Source of the DNA: Latrodectus hesperus
Lineage: Eukaryota > Arthropoda > Arachnida > Araneae > Theridiidae
Assembly: GCA_037975125.1 (NCBI GenBank)
Contig: CM075852.1
Location: forward strand, 17,338,599 to 17,402,598
DNA: 64,000 bases
Direction: 5' to 3'
Shown: positions 51,205 to 63,660 of the stretch, one piece after another
Position numbering within the stretch: the first letter of the stretch is position 1
How the letters are laid out: every line of letters starts with the position of its first letter
Translations under genes and position numbers: made by a program
Notes under the pieces: model-generated
The model's database searches: none
What the model was told of the DNA's origin: nothing
The model's input: the letters and a program-made list of their open reading frames with translations, nothing else

Positions 51205-51735
51205 TTTCTCATATGGCTGGGAGGTTAGAGTACCTGACTCTTGAGCTGTGAGTCCCAGGTTCGAATCCCTGTTCGGGCATGGATGTTATTTTGTCTCTAT
51301 GTTTCTTTGTCATTTCTTCTGTGATGATTTAGGAGTGTGGCCCACCCTATATACGTCCGATTACGCGCTAACCGATCGTGCTTCTTAACTTAGCTCCTTC
51401 CACTTAAGTATTTTAACCAATAATAGGCCAGTCAGATTCAGCTATAGCTAGGTCTAATTAGCCCTCGTGTGCAAAAAATGACCGTTGAGCGACAAACAAA
51501 CCAAACCAATCAACTATAGCTAACCATTTCATTCACAGCTTCAGAAGAGGGTGAGGTCCTTCGAGCCAGGTACCTCATGGGAACAGGCTGAGCCAGCCGG
51601 AGTACCCATATACGGGTCTGTGGTGGTATGGCGCGGGTAATGCTACTCACCTTCTTGACTTGGTTCACAGGTGCCCGCTGGGTAACGACAAATGAGTAGC
51701 AGTTTCCGTCGTCCAAAGTGCCCGTCGTTATTAAA
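51205..51735 (+). mobile_element. SINE family B, copy 3, interrupted (composite)
   Basis: The head and first third (51205-51355: GGCTGGGAGGTTAGAGTACC, GGTTCGAATCCCTGTTCGGG, CCCACCCTATATACG) are separated from the 3' part (about 51598-51735: CCATATACGGGTCTGTGGTG, GGGTAACGACAAATGAGTAG, GTGCCCGTCGTT). About 240 foreign bases lie between them. They include a family C 3' end (51440-51508: AATTAGCCCTCGTGTGCAAA, GACCGTTGAGCGACAAACAA). The words CAGCTATAGCTA and CAACTATAGCTAACC flank that family C piece. Confidence 0.85.
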
Positions 51736-52614
51736 AAAATGTCTAAAATAAAATTTTTTAATTTATATTGTTGAACAATTATAATTACCTAATTTTAAAT
51801 TTTCCGTACAAATTTATAATGTGTCATCAAAGTTTAGATTCCTGTAATATTTTTATGATATACATACTATTGTAAACAATATAAATATAAGGCTATTTTC
51901 CACAGTTCATATAATATGTTTTCACATGAATTGGTAAGGTACTGTTATTGTTCCAAAAATCAATCAAATCAAATTTTGCAAAAGCACGAAATCATTTATT
52001 TAGCTTATCATCTAGCTAATGAGCTAATTAACTAGATTAATATGTTAAAATGCGAAAAATCGCTTAATTTTTAAAATTTCCAATAGTTTGCAAATTATTT
52101 AGATAATTTGCAAATAATCATTAGGCAGTCGTTAAAATGAAAATAAGATTATTTTTTGACTAATTGTAATGTTTTTCCATGATATAAAATAACTGATATT
52201 ATTAATTTAGTTTTACTTATCTAAAAATCAATTTAATACAGTCAAACAATCAACAAATTGATTGATGGAATCAACTTTTCATAAATTACTTTTATAACTT
52301 TAACACTACTGTAACCATTAATGCGCACATTACCTAGGTAAAATACGGAAAGTGCTTGGTTCAGTATATTAAAGAAATAAATTAACTAATCTGCACATTA
52401 ATTAGGTAATGTACATATTAACAGAGTTTCCAAGCCTTGGCAATAACATAGGCATAATCTTTAGGATGAATTTAAATAGGTGAATCAGCAATGAATAGTA
52501 GAATTTGTACAACTATTTTTTTTAATGATTTAAAAATCAACTCAGCTTTTTTTTAATACGTGAGGAAAAAAGAAGAGAAGAACAAAACACGCGATTTTTC
52601 AAAAAATTATAACT

Positions 52615-53215
52615 TTAGTTATGTACTGTAAAGCAATGCAACATTTCAGTGACTGGTCCTCCATAAAGGGTGAAACAAGTTTATCTATTCTGCTGAAATT
52701 GAAAATAATCTCTCAAGACCATGATGTACATCTCCAATGGATTCCATCCCATATAAATATTAGTGGCAATGTGTGTGTGAGACCGCAGATCAACTGGCCA
52801 AAGAGGGCAGTGAAGAAGATAAGCCTACTGGTTCATCACTTACACATCAGGAACTTTACTCTGATGAAAAATCTAAACTTTATTCAATCTGGCAAATTCC
52901 ACCTACACACCAATTGTAATCTGGAACATCTCCTGGAACTCTTCTGGAAATAAAATGTGACCGAAAATCTCAGACTGCCTTGGCCAGATTCTCAAGTGGA
53001 CATCTAAAATGTTTATCGTTTGAATGTGATACAAAAATTTATCCCACTTGTAAAAAATCCTGTGACCATCCAGCCTCATCGAAACATATTCTGGATTGCG
53101 TCGGACTTTCCCGGGAAGATTTATCTTCAAATCCCCTGCTAGTCATTGACTTTCTAACTGTCAACAATTTAATGGAGTTGATCTGACAAATGTCAGATGT
53201 TTAAAGAGGATAAGC
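52615..53215 (+). mobile_element. LINE fragment with RNase H domain, copy 1
   Basis: Translation gives VHLQWIPSHINISGN, the RNase H C-terminal motif of arthropod Jockey-type elements. After a frameshift it gives TALARFSSGHLKCLSFECD, IYPTCKKSCDHPASSKHILD and CVGLSREDLSSNPLLVIDF, a C-terminal Cys/His tail. It ends with a CAACAACAACAACTG-type terminus. Frameshifted and 5'-truncated. The same C-terminal tail occurs at 58625-59132. Confidence 0.85.
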
Positions 53216-53219
53216 CAAC

Positions 53220-54955
53220 AACAACAACTGTAAAACACGATTTTTCTAAATTTTTCAAATGTAACTATGAATTTATCATTAATTCCGTCCGTATAAAATT
53301 AACATCCAATTAAATTAATGTTGTTTTATCATCTCTTTCTCTCTCTCTCTCTCGGTATATAAAAATAAGTCTTATCATTAAAAGTTTCTAAAAAAGTTAT
53401 GACATCATTATTTATTAACTTGAACAAGTGTCTGTATTTATGTTTTATGATATTAGCAGCATTTTACAAGAATTTTTTACTAAATGAGAATTTACTCCGT
53501 GATTTTGTTATTGTTTTGTGTATTTCACAGTTAAATTTTTAAAAAAAATCTCTTTTATGCTAAAATTGTACTTTAGGGTAATTTATTGTATTTATGTTAG
53601 CGATAAACCATAGCAGCAACGAAAATATTATAAAAATTATAAACTGTTTGTATTAAAACAATATAAATAAATAAAATAGAAAATTTTACACATAATAGCA
53701 TTTTATCAAATGTTTGAAAAAATACCAAAATCCGTGGTTGCACGCTAAAGTGCAACAATTCTGCATTCATACCCAGGCAAAGAGTTTTTGCTTATTTATT
53801 TTGATTTCATTTGAAAATGAGATTAAATAGGAAAAATAAAGATAGAATATAATGAGCCTCAATTGGTTAACATCGTTATAAAAATGTTCCAAAATTTGGA
53901 TTCACTAAATATTTTGAATTTTTTTTAAGATTTCAATAAATTCAGTTGAAGTTTTTCATTTATCCAGTTGTTCAATAACCAGTTGATAACTATTAGTTGT
54001 GAGTTGAAAATAATAAATTGATAAATGAAAGAAATAGAAAGAAATTTCCTTAATTTATCAACTGAATACATGATTAAAGATCATTTTTAGCATTCCGTAG
54101 TAGACAACCTTGACTAACTACTAAACAATGGGGAACGTATTTAAAGAACATCTACAATAAAAAAGCCGTTCTTCGCATTTCTTGTGAGAAAGCTAATAAA
54201 TAAATCTTGTCTTCAAACAATCATATTGTAATAATCATATCCTACTGCAAAATATATAATAATATGGAATAAACTTTAGAAAAAGTCTTCCTGAACAATA
54301 TCATCATAAAATGGGCCATGATAAGGTAATTACAAATTTACATTCAAAACGTGAATAAGATTTTAAGAAAAATTTAACAATTTTTAAGAAAATTAAGCAA
54401 GACTACACCAAGAAAAGGAAGTACTCCTTCTGTGAAAGAGAAGAAAAGCAAAATAAAAAAAATTATTGTCAATGAATTTTTCTCTTATTGGTGATAAGCA
54501 GCTGATTAATACTTTTCTGGCTCTTATTTAAACATTATATGATTATATGGATCGTTTATATGAGTTAATAATTAAATGAAAAACTGCATGTAACAAATAT
54601 AACAAACATAAGTCATTGGAAAAAATAGAAAAAAAAAAAAATAAATTGCTTCAAAGAAAGTTGAAATAATAAGACATAAAAATATAATTTTTCAGTTTCA
54701 AAGGTATAGTATAGTCCTCAAAAGTTTTGTATCCAAGTTCTAAAAATATTATTTAATCAGCTTGTATAACAATAAAAAAACATTTTGCGAGAAATCCTAC
54801 TTACTTATTATACAAATTGTACAAGAATTCAACGAATGCAAGAAAATATTGAAAGTCAATTATAAAAAAATAATCTAAATCAAAGTTGTTAACTTATGTT
54901 ACTTGTAAGCAATACAGATCTTGGCCAAAGTGAGCTGACTTTTAAAACTGACATT
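53220..54955. other. Featureless AT-rich stretch with a short CT tract
   Basis: Apart from a TCTCTCTC run at 53333-53352, I see only AT-rich DNA between the LINE fragment and the 27-bp minisatellite. Confidence 0.6.
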
Positions 54956-54956
54956 C

Positions 54957-55397
54957 AATATGTCACACGTATACTTTATATGTGATATATCACACGTATA
55001 CTTTACATTCGATATATCACACGTATACTTTACATTCTATATATCACACGTATACTTTACATGCGATACATCACGCGTATACTTTACATACGATATATCA
55101 CACGTATACTTTACATTCGATATATCACACGTATACTTTACATGCGATATATCACACGTATACTTTACATTCTATATATCACACGTATACTTTACATGTG
55201 ATATATCACGCGTATACTTTACATGCGATATATCACGCGTATACTTTACATGCGATATATCACGCGTATACTTTACATGTGATATATCACACGTATACTT
55301 TACATGCGATATATCACACGTATACTTTACATGTAATATATCACGCGTGTACTTTATATGTGATATATCACGCGTATACTTTACATGTGATATAACA
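54957..55397. repeat. 27-bp minisatellite, about 16 units, accidental open frames
   Basis: About 16 copies of a 27-base unit, consensus roughly CACACGTATACTTTACATGYG plus ATATAT. Each unit contains two short palindromes, TGATATATCA (or a variant) and GTATAC. An ACACGT/ACGCGT alternation distinguishes the copies. Because 27 is divisible by three, reading frames stay open. One frame from 54960 gives repeated ISHVYFTCD nonapeptides for 151 codons, and a second frame gives IYHTYTLHA. I read this as satellite DNA and not a gene: there is no splice context, no composition shift and two frames are open at once. Confidence 0.95.
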
Positions 55398-55984
55398 CAT
55401 GAGAAAATTGTTTAAAATAAAATGTAACTTAGAAATAAACTGTAGGTAAAGAATGTTTACGTTTGCATTTATGTTTAATTATATAAATTTAAAATGGACA
55501 TATATAATATTCATATATTCATCTCGAACATGACAACAACAAGACAATATACTGAATGAAAGAAAACATTTTTAAATTGGCCAATGGAAATAATTACAGC
55601 AGATTACATTGAGATCTTAAAAAATATGATCCTTGCCTATTCCTATTAAAACGATTAAGAAAATTTCTCGATCTAAAGTACGATCCAATATAGAAAGTAG
55701 AATTCTCAACTAAAAGTATAGAATTAAATAATCTAAGTTAGTTTTGTCACATTTATCTTCTAGTTCTACAGGCTCTTTTTAAGGGTATAAAAAAGATTCA
55801 TCATCTTTGAAGCCTAATATTATTCCTGACATTTACGCTGATTTTTATGCACTTCGTAACGTTTTTACAAAACAAAGGATATTTGTACTGCTTGAATTTA
55901 AATGCCACATCAGCAGAAGCGAAGCACTTCTAAACATTTAAATCTTAAACATGCCAACACCGGGTCACGTAAATAATGGTAACC

Positions 55985-56040
55985 CAGTTTGGTTTGCTTT
56001 GTTTCTCGCTCAACGGTCATTTCTTGCACAGGAGATCAGA
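55985..56040 (-). mobile_element. SINE family C 3' fragment
   Basis: Complement of the family C 3' terminus only: GGTTTGCTTTGTTTCTCGCT, CAACGGTCATTTCTTGCACA. The short inverted pair GGTAACCCAG / GGTTACCC lies around it. Confidence 0.7.
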
Positions 56041-56636
56041 CTTATGGTTACCCAACTACACCAGTAGTTAATAGTTAGTCATTGTTATTTAAATACCCTA
56101 TAGTTTTGTAACATTCAAATAATTAGTAAAATTTTTATATTAGCACAAATCCATGGGTTTTTTTAAAATTTCTATTGTATATCATCCAAGACCATTATTT
56201 GCAGTTAAGAAGTATATTCAAAAATCTTGAAAGAAAATAAAAGACAAGAAAAATTTTAAAACTGTTAGTCAGTCCAATTCATTTTTACAAAGAGCAAATT
56301 TAGTATATACATCGAGTTTTGTTTCCAGGAGTTAGTAATAAAGTTATGATTTTCAGTGCGTCGGTTATTCGATTATACATTCGTGAATTCCATTTAAATA
56401 AGTAAATTTTATGGAGTTGAATTTCACGCACATATCATTCTTTTTTGTATGAGGTGATAAGTGATTTGTCTCATGATATGGTTTCAATATTAAAGATTCC
56501 AAATTATAGACATTTGTGGTAGATTTATTTTTATGCTAAAATAACAGAGAAGAGTAGAAATACACAGTTGACAGAAAGAACGAATTGAATCCATTATTCT
56601 TAAACATTTTCTATTTACCGTTTTTACATGTCTATT

Positions 56637-56915
56637 TTTGTTGCTGTCGTGTGCCAGCCACGCTGGCAATATGGGGTGCGCTGCTCCACTTTTTCAACTG
56701 AACCCTATTTTGGTGTGGAGCCCGACTTCCTCAGTACACACATGCCATAGAGACCCGTTTATAGGGTAGGCAACCATTCACTCATTCATACAAGGAAAGG
56801 ATAAAGACAGGATAGATAGGGAGAGAAAGTACATCCAGGCCCGAGCCGGGATTCGAACCCAGGAACTCCCTATCCGTAGTCAGGCACGCTGACCACTAGA
56901 CAAGTTTGTTGGCAT
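56637..56915 (-). mobile_element. SINE family A, copy 10
   Basis: Reverse-oriented copy: GTTGCTGTCGTGTGCCAGCC at the left, GGGATTCGAACCCAGG B-box complement and GACCACTAGACAAGTTTGTT head complement at the right. A 9-bp target duplication ATGTCTATT lies at 56628-56636 and 56916-56924, perfect, so this is a relatively recent insertion. Confidence 0.93.
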
Positions 56916-57266
56916 ATGTCTATTAAAATTTGAATAATAAAAAGAATCGGAGAAATCCGGCCTAAATGTTTAAATTTGTAAATTTTATAAAAGTAATTTT
57001 TCTGTTGTGTATTTTAAGTATAAACTGCACTCACATACACAAAAGAAATTTCATACTATTTTAACTTACTGCAAGAAATTTCGTTTTATTGAATGTCAAG
57101 CTGATAAATTATCTTAACTTCACGATTCAAGCATGGTTTTCTATTAACTATAAATAATAGTGTATTTATTTTCGGTTTTATTTACAAATTAATATTACTT
57201 TACCTCATAATGTTAAGAATAAATATAATTTAAAATTTCAAATGAAACATTAAAGCATTTATTTAC

Positions 57267-57292
57267 AAAAAAAAAAAAAAAAAAAAAAAAAC
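57267..57292. repeat. Homopolymer A tract
   Basis: About 25 consecutive A with no recognisable retrotransposed sequence upstream. The counterpart T tract of about 18 is at 46661-46678. Confidence 0.9.
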
Positions 57293-58304
57293 TGAATCAA
57301 GTAGTTCCTTTATATTTTAAATGCCAATTTCGTAAAATTAATTGATTGAATAGCCATTTACTTGAAATTAGCTAAATATTTGCACATTTATATAAATAAT
57401 CTCAAATGAGGTATCAGAGTTTTAATACTATGAATAAAAATAAACTGTAGATGCAAAAATTTATAATAAATAATTACTAATTTTTAATGCTGCAAATAAG
57501 GATAATTTCATTAAAAATTCGGAAATATTACTTACAAATAAAAATATACAAAATAAAAATAATGCATAACTTTTTATACTTCTTCATATTTGTATTACTT
57601 CTATGTTTTATAATTACATATAGTTTTGCAAAAAGAATTTTCTTTCGGCAAGAATTTCCAAACAAAAACAAAAGAATTATAAAATTTTAAATCATACAAA
57701 GAAATTATTTCAGTTTTAATTATCAAGCAGTTACTTTACTTTTAATTGGCATTTTAATTGCGTTTTACTTGTTAAAAAATTGAAAAGAAGTTCTATTATG
57801 CTTAATTAATATATACGTACACTAACTGCCTAAGTATAATGGTTTCAATAATTCTTTTATATAAGATTTTATAATTACTTGACTCCAAAATGTCAATTTC
57901 TGGAGATAAATGTTTTATTCAATGATCACGGTTCAGAAATTGAAGTATTTGGTAGTTACACATTCTAGGAACAAATCATTAAATTCTTGAATTATATTTC
58001 AATATTAAAAAATATTCTAATCTTAAAAACTATTTAATTTTTCAGAAATTCATAAAATAATACATAATGTGATACAGACTCTTTTTTAAAAGTGCTCAAT
58101 TTATTTAGAGATGAAAAAAATATGTTAAAAACGTTAAAAATAGAAGTCTGCATTACATACATATTAAAAAAATATAGGTTGATAATTAATTCAAAGAAGG
58201 GCTTTAAAATGTCAAAAAATGCATTTTCGTATACAGTTTAAAATGACCAAAATATATTTAATTGACCTTAGAATAAGTGTTTGTTGTTAAAGTAAACTAA
58301 TAAA

Positions 58305-58575
58305 CTTCCAGTGGCCCAACAGCCCCTGTAAGTCTAAGGAATACATGCTCAAATCATTTCTTCACTGAAAGCCTATAGTGCGTAGCATTTTTCACGGTTA
58401 GATGGTCAAGAAAACGCGAATCCCAAAGTGTTTAGTTACCAAACATGACTGGTACTCAGTTTCTTTAACCAATTATGGATGAAAGGACGAGTCAACCTTG
58501 ATCAACCCGAGAATCGAATCGCAAACCTGAGTCTTGAAAGAGGGAAGAGCAACCACTATGCCACGGAGCTTCTGG
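58305..58575 (-). mobile_element. Degenerate tRNA-headed SINE
   Basis: The right end reads CCCGAGAATCGAATCGCAAA (B-box complement) and GCAACCACTATGCCACGGAG (A-box complement, tRNA-like TCCGTGGCATAGTGGTTGC). The body to the left contains TGACTGGTACTCAGTTTCTT. No second copy in the window. Confidence 0.5.
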
Positions 58576-58624
58576 TGCGAAAGTAATTGTTCCAATTAAA
58601 ATTACAACATAATTTCATTATACT

Positions 58625-59132
58625 CAGCGCAGGAAGGTCCACTTTCAGTGGATCCCCTCCCATATCAACATTCCTGGAAATGAAGCTGCGGATACCTTAG
58701 CAAAAAGGGGCTGCTCTGCGACGGCCACTACTGATTATGATTTAACTTTTGAAGAGATTTATTCCGTGGCCAAAAATAGAGACCGGCAAGTCTGGCTTCC
58801 TCCTCCAACCCATCCCTGGTGCAGTAGGTCAAAACCAGGAGGAGCGTTATATTTTGAGGCTGGCAGACAGGACCAAACGGCTATCTCAAGACTTTTCAGT
58901 GGGCACCTGAAATGCATCCGGCCGTCCTTTGAATCCGGCCGTAAAGTCTTTCCAACGTGTCCCAAGTGCCATCTCTGCTGCCGGCTTCCCCGCAACATAT
59001 TCTCGATTGCTTGGGGCTCACTTTAGAGGATGTTCGCAACAGCCCTCTCCTGGTGCTTGACTTTGCAGGGGTGCATGGATTTGATCTAGCTGTCGCTAGA
59101 TCCTGAAGGATTGGACACAACACAACAACAAA
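58625..59132 (+). mobile_element. LINE fragment with RNase H domain, copy 2
   Basis: Translation gives KVHFQWIPSHINIPGNEAAD TLAKRG (RNase H motif), then SRLFSGHLKCIRPSFES, VFPTCPKC, and after a frameshift NILDCLGLTLEDVRNSPLLV-like sequence. The terminus is ACACAACACAACAACAAAA. GC content is well above the flanks. It is better preserved than copy 1 (NEAADTLAK intact). Confidence 0.88.
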
Positions 59133-59529
59133 ATGACAGCATTACTCTGATAATTCCCGATTTCTGTTCAATAGGCAAAAGGGATAAATGCGAGAATCCA
59201 ATAAGTTATTTAAAGATGCAGGTCTACAGTTGCCAGATGTGTAAGAATTCATAAGCATGATAGCACAAAATAAACACGAAAAAAATGTAATTACCAAAAA
59301 TATTGTAGGAAATTTTCCTACATGCGCTATAAAGCATATTTGCTTGATACTATCCATAATATGGCCATGTTATCCTCTAAAACGAGTTTCTTTAAGTTTG
59401 ATCATTTTTCACGAAGTCTGTGTTGCCAAAAACAGACAGCTTAACTATTAATCTGACCACTGATATGGGTTAGGGTAACTCACTTTAAACTGGATTTTCC
59501 CTTGAAGAAACTTTACTGCTTATCCAAGC

Positions 59530-59690
59530 CGAAATGACTGTCGAATGGTTAGTGGTCTGGCCTTCGGTTAAGTTTGTGCGTTTGATTCTCACTTATACAG
59601 TAGTTGGCAAAATCCCCTTTAAGCTGTAGCTTCTGATGTAATTAACCCTTTTCTGCAAAAATGATCGTTGAACAATAAACTAACCATTGG
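59530..59690 (+). mobile_element. SINE family C, diverged copy
   Basis: TGTCGAATGGTTAGTGGTCT, GGCCTTCGGTTAAGTTTGTG, a decayed B box (GTTTGATTCTCAC), CCCCTTTAAGCTGTAGCTTC, TGATGTAATTAACCCTTTTC and ATGATCGTTGAACAATAAAC follow the family C order. Confidence 0.7.
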
Positions 59691-59694
59691 TACT

Positions 59695-62600
59695 TATCCA
59701 TCAAATCAATGTAATATTGATTTGAAGAGAAGATATTAGAGTTACGTTGTTGAGTCACAAATCCTCTAGTCCCAAGCATTTAGGTTGAAAATTAATATTT
59801 TTAAAATTAAATATTCATAGCAATTATTCGGTTTATATTATTATGATGGAAATTTTAAATAAGAATTTAAAATATCGGTTCAAAATTTTATTCTGTAAAT
59901 TTTAATTCCTTCCAATTAAATAAGTAGGAATTTTGAATACGAAGCAAATATATCTAACATCAAAGTAAAGAATGAAACCACATGCGAAAATTTAATTTAA
60001 TTCTCCGATAAACATATCGAAGCTTGTATCAATGATTTGATTGATACAAATTTCGATATAAAACCGAGATGAATGGAAAATTTTGAAAAGGAAACGTTAT
60101 CCAACAAGAAATTAAAACTATTCCAAAGAGATTTGTTATGTTATTTATTTTTGTATGCTTACAATTGTCAACGTTATTTGTAAACAGAACAATTTTATTC
60201 ATATTTTTAAATCACATTTATATAAAATTATAACTCTATAACAAAAAACATAAGAACATAAAATAATATCTTAAATTTTTATCAAAAAAATAATTCATTT
60301 GATGAGTATTATCATTCAACCGAAAATAGGCTACTTTTTATTAAGTGTACTATTGTATTTCCAAATTGTCATTACAGGTTACCATGCGTATATATGCATA
60401 AGAATTTTAATAACGTGTTTTGTGAATTATTTCATTCTGGTTTTTCATTTGAGGAATGTCTACAAAATTAAGTAATTTCTGTGTTTTTTCTTTTGAGTAA
60501 TTTATGTTAATTCAAGACCATTAACTCTTTGTGTAAAAGAATATTGTATATGAACTTTTCTAAAAATTAAAATCTAATATTTATTTATGTAAGGATACAA
60601 AATGAGTATCCAAAATTTGTTGTTCTAAGAAATTAAATAAAAATTAAAAAAACATTAAAACCATTTAAATTACACAACAACTAATTAACTTTTATCACGC
60701 ATTTTGTCTATCAAAGTTCTTAAACTGCCTTAATGAAACCTACCTAATGGTAATATTATCATTAGCCTTATCTAATGATAAAAACGAAGCTAGGTTATTT
60801 GCAGAAACATTATAAATAAGAATAGATATTAAATAAAAAAAAAGAATAAAGCTTTTAGCCATTCAAAAAAAAGAATGGCTGTTTTTGGCTTTTTGTAACA
60901 ATTAGATAAACATGTTTACATTTTGTATCGCAAAAATATTTTTCTGGTAAATGAAAACTATGATTACTTTTGACATTCAAGCATAAATTAAAATTGAAAT
61001 CTTTAAAGAAAAAAGTATTTTCAAGGGTCTATAATTATAAATTCCACAGAGTTTTTCAATGTATTCTTTAAGAATATTTAAGTTAATATTATTTTCTTTA
61101 AGAATTCTTTAAGAACTATTTGTACTCTATTCGTCGATATTATATTTAACTTATTTTTATTTAAAAAATTACCCTCAATTTAATTCATTCATACATTTTT
61201 ATCTAAAAAATATTTAATTGATTTAAAAAGATAGGATAACATTTAGAAACAAAATATGTAAATTGCATTCATTAAATTTTACCAAGTTTTATTTTTAAAA
61301 AATTTCAATACAACAAAAATTAAATTTTCATACGTTAAATAATGTACCATCTACATTTTAAAAGTGATCGAGGAAGTTAAATTTGATATTTATGACTAAA
61401 GAATTTAACCCAATAATGATACTTCAAGTTTTATTATTATAATATTTGCTTACGATGAAAAAATAAAACAATTTCTTCATCTCTAATGCATTTATTTTAT
61501 ACAGTGAATAAGATGAGGGAAACGTTCAATTTATAAGCATTACGTTTAACACAAAAGGTACCAATCTAACCACAAATAGTATCCGAAAAATGACCATGTT
61601 TATAAAATTAAACATCATTTACTGAATTGAGAAAGTTTTAAATTTTCTCAAATTGTCAATTTCCTTTATTTGTTCAATTATTATGTCTGTTCAATTATAT
61701 TAAATAATTCATCTCGCATTGAATTATTTACCTTTTTTATGAAAATATTTGTAAAAAAGATTTAAATAAAAAATATTCAATAAAATAATGATAGATTAAC
61801 CAAATGTAATAAAATTTGTTTATGTAAAATTCAAATTTTAAGAAATAGTAACTAAATCACTCAAAAATAGGAAATAAAGAATTAGTTTTATTAGTTTTAT
61901 ATACATGAAATCAAATTTTAATAAAATATTAATTATAATTTCATATTTTAATTTTTGTAACTTTGTTGAAGCAAATATTTATGATTTATTAAATTTTTTT
62001 AAAAAAATTCATTTACGTTTTGTTTATCCATAATTGGTGTGAAATATATAAATTTTAGTAGTAAATAATTGACACGAATAAAAATATACAAAAATGGACG
62101 ACCTCTTAGGAAGGGTGGAGATTCTTAACATGAAAAAGACTAGTTTATAAAGGTAAAAATAATTTGACTAAAGCAATATTTGTATTTGAAATGTAAATTT
62201 GCTAACCAGTGCTTTTTTTTATATTAAAAAGCCATTAACTGGCAAAAAGTAATCAAACTAAAGAAGAAAAACATTGGCGTTTAGAGAGTAGTAACTTTAC
62301 TGTAAAAATTGATTGGAATAATTCCAGGAACAATTTGTTTCATTGTTTAATGAAAGAAAATGTTATACAAAATAATATACTTTGTATATTTTTGTATATA
62401 GCATGACCTTTTTAATAACAGAGTTTATTGATTTATTAACATACAAAAGATTATTTTTTGCATACATAATTTAGATCAATTATTATAAAAAATGTAAATT
62501 TGAAATTATATTTGTTCAATTATATTACGAATTTCATCGCGTGTTATTTTTTATTTACATTTTTCTATAAAAAAATCTTAAAAGGAGATAAATTTGATTT

Positions 62601-62721
62601 TTCTACTTGGTAAAGAATGCTTAGAAATATAAATGGTAATATATATATAAATAAATATATATAAATAAATAAATATAAAAGAATAGAATAGAACTGGAGA
62701 GAATAAAGGGAAAATATTTAC

Positions 62722-62725
<4 letters not shown>
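59695..62725. other. Featureless AT-rich stretch
   Basis: About 3 kb of very AT-rich sequence with no recognisable element, long frame or tandem structure. Confidence 0.6.

Positions 62726-62773
<48 letters not shown>
62726..62773. repeat. (TA)n microsatellite
   Basis: About 47 bases of TA preceded by AAATAAATATATAAATAAAT-type sequence. Confidence 0.95.
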
Positions 62774-62776
<3 letters not shown>

Positions 62777-63039
62777 GTTTTTCTTTTTAATAAATTTACA
62801 CGTTTGGAATAGTGTGAAGTTTGTTTAAAAATTTAGAGCTAATGAATGAAATATATAAAATTCAATTTTCCGTGACTGTAAAACTTATGACAAAAATACT
62901 TGTTAAATTTTTGATAAGGAGTGCAAACGATTTTTCAAAAACATTTATCATTTGAAAATGTCTCTCTTATTTTCTGCGAAAATGTTTATTGTAAAAGTCA
63001 TTTGGAATTATGTTACTATACGGTGAAAGTAAGTTGGTT

Positions 63040-63182
63040 GTGGGTTGATTGTCATTTTCTGCACTCCAGGGCTAATTAGGTCCAGGGTCCTACGCTTTAA
63101 GATGGATTTCGAACCAGTACAAACATCCAAAGCCAATGTGGAACTCGAACCGTAGGTTAAGAGCGCTAACCATTCGAGCACG
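63040..63182 (-). mobile_element. SINE family C, diverged copy
   Basis: Complement of family C: TGTCATTTTCTGCACTCCAG, GGGCTAATTAGGTCCAGGGT, GATGGATTTCGAACCAGTAC, AACATCCAAAGCCAATGTGG, AACTCGAACCGTAG and AAGAGCGCTAACCATTCGAG. It lacks the first B-box bases. Confidence 0.8.
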
Positions 63183-63184
63183 GT

Positions 63185-63660
63185 TGTAGTAGCGTAAAGA
63201 GAAGGGTACGTTTTAATGCTTATAACGAAAGCAGTTATTTTTTGCTTCGTTAATTAAGATATTAAAAAGCAGAAACCTCTAAAAAGGCAGTTTCGTCTGA
63301 GTCGTATTTTCCGATGGATCTGCACCCTTCGAAAACGGGTGTATGAATATTTATCGTCTGCTGTGCGAAAACATTCCGCTGTGGGAACCTCATCAACATG
63401 CAGCAGATGCTGCCGCTTGCGGTTGCCGGGAGCACCTGCAACCACTCTGTCGGGACGATGAATTTTGATATACATTGTAACTTTAACTGTCGCTTTAAGA
63501 GGAGTGAATACTGGCCGCGGGGGAACAGGAAAAATCACGCTGTTGTCATCAAGTTGTTCATCTGAAAAAGAACCTCCCCCTGTGTCATTTCTGCTGGCAA
63601 AATTCCTGGATTGCTGTTATTAGCAAATGAAGACTTGATGGCTCTCGTCACATTTCCAGA
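63185..63660. promoter_or_regulatory. GC-richer non-coding island, candidate enhancer
   Basis: Contains GCCGCTTGCGGTTGCCGGGA, GCACCTGCAACCACTCTGTC and GGCAAAATTCCTGGATTGCT. A 94-codon minus-strand frame (63254-63538) has no similarity I recognise and no Iroquois N-terminal motif, so I do not call it a gene. It could still be an unrecognised exon. Confidence 0.3.

Noticed and set aside
54960..55415. 151-codon open frame of ISHVYFTCD repeats
   Set aside because: Produced by a 27-bp satellite whose period is divisible by three; a second frame is equally open and there is no gene context.
63254..63538. 94-codon minus-strand frame as a possible Iroquois first exon
   Set aside because: No Met-Ser-Tyr-Pro-type Iroquois N-terminus, no fitting phase-0 donor identified and no similarity recognised; kept only as a GC-richer island.
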